DNA from: Gorillibacterium massiliense | GTDB lineage: Bacteria > Bacillota > Bacilli > Paenibacillales > NBRC-103111 | DNA: 45,244 nucleotides | Assembly: GCF_000455485.1 (NCBI RefSeq) | Contig: NZ_CBQR020000133.1 | Coordinates: forward strand, 1-45,244 | Direction of reading: 5' to 3' | In this document: in pieces, positions 43,168-45,244 of the stretch | Numbering within the stretch: the stretch's first letter is position 1 | Layout: every line of letters starts with the position of its first letter | Translations under genes and position numbers: made by a program | Notes under the pieces: generated by a model | What the model saw: the letters and a program-made list of their open reading frames with translations, nothing else | What the model was told of the DNA's origin: nothing | The model's database searches: none

Positions 43168-44241
43168 ATGCCAAATAAAACCCTAGTATTTACCGGAGGC
43201 GGCTCTGCTGGCCATGTGACGCCGAATCTCGCTCTCATCTCCCGTCTCTCGGAAGAGGGCTGGAACATTCATTACATCGGCTCTGCAGATGGAATCGAAA
43301 AAGGAATCGTCACCGAGCAGGGCATCCCCTTCCACCCGATCTCCTCCGGCAAACTGCGCCGTTATTTTGATTTGAAAAATTTCAAGGATCCATTCAAGGT
43401 ATTGAAGGGCGTCGGTGACGCTTACCGGGTGCTGCGTAAGCTGAAGCCTAAGGCGATCTTTTCCAAAGGCGGTTTCGTCGCTGTTCCTGTGGTACTTGCC
43501 GCTCGACTTGCCCGGATTCCCGTCATCATCCATGAGTCCGACATGACGCCGGGATTGGCCAACCGGATCAGCTCCCGTTTTGCCGATAAAATTTGCGCGA
43601 CCTTTCCGGAAACGATGAAAAGCCTGCCTGCGGGCAAGTCGGTGCTGACCGGTCTTCCTATCCGGAAGGAGCTGGACACGGGCAGCGCGGAGAAAGGCCG
43701 CAAAGCTTGCGGCTTTTCGTCAACGAAGCCGGTGCTGCTCGTAATGGGCGGCAGCCTCGGTTCAAAAACAATCAACGATGCCGTACGCGGCCAACTCAAG
43801 GAACTGCTGAACAAGTTTCAAATTTTACATCTCTGCGGAAAAGGTCATCTCGACAAGTCGGCTGAAGGCATACCCGGTTACAAACAGTTAGAGTATGCTT
43901 CCTCTGACCTGCCAGACCTCTTGGCCATGGCCGATATGGTCATCTCCCGCGCCGGCTCCACTTCCTTGTTCGAGTTTCTCCATCTGAAGCTGCCGATGCT
44001 GCTTATCCCTCTCAGTCAGCAGGTGAGCCGGGGCGACCAAATTTTGAATGCGAAATCCTTTACGGAGCAAGGCTTCGCCGAAACCTTGCAGGAAGAAGAA
44101 CTGACCGAAGAGAGCTTCCGCAGCAACCTAAACAAGGTTTGGGATAACCGGTACCGCTACAAGGCGGCCATGGAAACATTCAGCGGTCAACAGGCTGTAG
44201 AGACTATAGCCGAACTGATTCACCAAGCGGCAAAAGCCTGA
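43168..44241 (+). CDS. murG: MurG-type UDP-GlcNAc:lipid I transferase
   Basis: 357-residue GT28-family glycosyltransferase that adds GlcNAc to lipid I at the inner face of the membrane. GGGSAGHVTPNLAL (9-22) is the first glycine loop, GGFVAVPVVLAA and HESDMTPGLANR follow, GGSLGSKTIND is the donor-domain loop, and SRAGSTSLFEFLHLKLPMLLIP binds UDP-GlcNAc. In place of the common D-H-Q-x-x-N-A it has RGDQILNAKS: His is replaced by Asp-adjacent Gly, while Gln and Asn are kept. It is not in a dcw cluster here, so it may be a second, MurG2-like copy. AGGAGG precedes the start. Confidence 0.9.
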   Translation: MPNKTLVFTGGGSAGHVTPNLALISRLSEEGWNIHYIGSADGIEKGIVTEQGIPFHPISSGKLRRYFDLKNFKDPFKVLKGVGDAYRVLRKLKPKAIFSKGGFVAVPVVLAARLARIPVIIHESDMTPGLANRISSRFADKICATFPETMKSLPAGKSVLTGLPIRKELDTGSAEKGRKACGFSSTKPVLLVMGGSLGSKTINDAVRGQLKELLNKFQILHLCGKGHLDKSAEGIPGYKQLEYASSDLPDLLAMADMVISRAGSTSLFEFLHLKLPMLLIPLSQQVSRGDQILNAKSFTEQGFAETLQEEELTEESFRSNLNKVWDNRYRYKAAMETFSGQQAVETIAELIHQAAKA

Positions 44242-44267
44242 TAATTGAAGAAGATGAACGACTGATC

Positions 44268-44303
44268 AAGCGGCGGGATCATTTTGCGATCCTGTCGCTT
44301 TCT
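44268..44303 (+). terminator. Likely terminator of the murG unit
   Basis: AAGCGGCGGGATC pairs with GATCCTGTCGCTT (imperfect), followed by a short T stretch (TTTCTG). Weak tail. Confidence 0.5.
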
Positions 44304-44365
44304 GCTATCATAATATTTGGAAGCTAGGAGATGCTAAGCGGAAAAAAGCAGGAGCATCCCACTCA

Positions 44366-45244
44366 ATGATTAAACCGCTGAACATCGTCCTGACGATCTG
44401 CCTAGCCGGAGCTTCTTTAGGCGCCGCCCCATCAATCCGAACGGTGCAGGCCAATGTCAATAAGCCCGCGGCAATTCCATTTCAAAAAGACGTGAGGAGG
44501 ATCCCTATGAACGAAGTGCAGAAACGATCCGAGGTTCCAGAGGAGCAGCAGTGGCAGCTTACCGATCTATTTCCTGACCAGAAAGCCTGGGATAAAGAGT
44601 TCGAGGCAGTAAAACAATCCATGGAGAAAGCAAAGGCGTTTCAAGGCAGGCTGAAAGATGCCGCTGCCATCAAGGATTGCTTCTCCCTGGAAGATGAAAT
44701 TTCCCTACATACGGAACGGCTTTACGTATACGCTCATCTGCTACACTACGGTGACACCGCGGAATCCGCTCCCCAAGCCTTAACCGACAAAGCGAAAAAA
44801 TTGAGCGTCGCCGCCAATGAAGCGACCTCCTTCATCACGCCGGAAGTGTTGGAACTGCCTGAAGATCAATTGAAGGAACTGGCACAGGCTCCCGAGCTTG
44901 CTCCCTACAAGCACACCTTGGAAGAAATGATCCGGCAAAAACCACACATCCTGAGCAAAACCGAAGAAGCCCTGCTGGCGCAAGTAGGTAATATCAGCCA
45001 AGCGCCGGGAACGATTTTCAGCATGCTCAACAACGCCGATATGAAGTTTCCCAAGGTCAAAAATGAGCAAGGTGAAGAAGTCGAGCTCACTCACGGCCGG
45101 TACATCCAGTTTCTCGAAAGCAAGGACGCCAAGGTGCGGGAAGGCGCCTTTAAAGCGATGTACGAAACCTACGGCAAGCTGAAGAACACCATCGGCGCTA
45201 CCCTTGCCGCCAACATCAACAAAAACATCTTCTACGCCAATACC
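44366..45244 (+). CDS. pepF: Oligoendopeptidase F, N-terminal part, two possible starts
   Basis: M3-family zinc metallopeptidase; the HExxH site lies beyond the window. The readable region WQLTDLFPDQKAWDKEFEAV, LYVYAHLLHYGDTAESAPQA, PYKHTLEEMIRQKPHILSKTEEALLAQ and SKDAKVREGAFKAMYETYGKLKNTIGATL is typical PepF. Two ATGs are in frame. The one at 44507 has AGGAGG and gives the ordinary cytosolic enzyme. The one at 44366 (AGGAG, 12 bases away) adds 47 residues, MIKPLNIVLTICLAGASLG followed by AAPSIRTVQAN, that look like a signal peptide. Which is used, or both, cannot be decided; 293 codons are visible from the first. Confidence 0.88.
   Translation, partial: MIKPLNIVLTICLAGASLGAAPSIRTVQANVNKPAAIPFQKDVRRIPMNEVQKRSEVPEEQQWQLTDLFPDQKAWDKEFEAVKQSMEKAKAFQGRLKDAAAIKDCFSLEDEISLHTERLYVYAHLLHYGDTAESAPQALTDKAKKLSVAANEATSFITPEVLELPEDQLKELAQAPELAPYKHTLEEMIRQKPHILSKTEEALLAQVGNISQAPGTIFSMLNNADMKFPKVKNEQGEEVELTHGRYIQFLESKDAKVREGAFKAMYETYGKLKNTIGATLAANINKNIFYANT

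Overview
The window looks like a chromosomal segment of a spore-former-type Bacillota, most likely Paenibacillaceae. Ribosome binding sites are strong AGGAGG types and TTG starts are frequent. Promoters are sigma-A-like with TTGACA/TATAAT boxes. The gene families also fit: YesL, YitT, DUF4178, a tetraprenyl-beta-curcumene synthase, an Lpl-type sugar ABC system without its own ATPase, and a membrane-anchored AraC/YesN regulator. This assignment is an inference from gene content; no ribosomal RNA is present.

Layout. 1-4480: galactokinase and UDP-glucose 4-epimerase (galK-galE, galE cut by the window edge), a DeoR-type regulator and a divergent xylulokinase. 4500-5430: two small VOC-fold proteins. 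5543-9180: a heterodimeric ABC exporter with one degenerate ATP site. 9320-9606: a free-standing 6S RNA with its own promoter and terminator. 9614-14790: YesL-like protein, a DEAD-box helicase with an RG-rich tail and a long structured leader, a DUF4178 protein, YitT and a small unknown protein. 14869-24817: a minus-strand carbohydrate locus (AraC-type sensor-regulator, lipoprotein binding protein, two permeases, Gfo/Idh/MocA oxidoreductase, GH3 glycosidase) interrupted by a decayed stretch. 25096-28791: a glycerate/sugar-acid module (CdaR regulator, glycerate kinase, GntP permease) tied together by a shared palindromic operator. 29019-36206: two MFS transporters of one kind, a DUF4015 glycosidase-like protein, a 2-hydroxyacid dehydrogenase broken by an amber codon, pfkA and a DUF2600 terpene synthase.

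36207-38664 is the accessory part: four spaced 24-bp palindromes, then a complete 1804-bp IS1595-family element. That element carries a GNAT acetyltransferase between its inverted repeats and is flanked by a perfect 8-bp target duplication. 38689-45244 returns to ordinary chromosome: cold shock protein, a secreted eight-repeat Big_2 protein, small unknown proteins, a ThuA-like protein, a two-helix membrane peptide followed by a MurG-type glycosyltransferase, and the start of oligoendopeptidase F with two in-frame starts, one of which adds a signal peptide.

The most noteworthy observations are the passenger-carrying IS1595 element with intact target duplication, the palindrome array beside it, the shared CdaR-type operator, the nonsense codon in the dehydrogenase, the dual-start PepF and the structured helicase leader. 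No large undescribed defence or biosynthetic system is visible.
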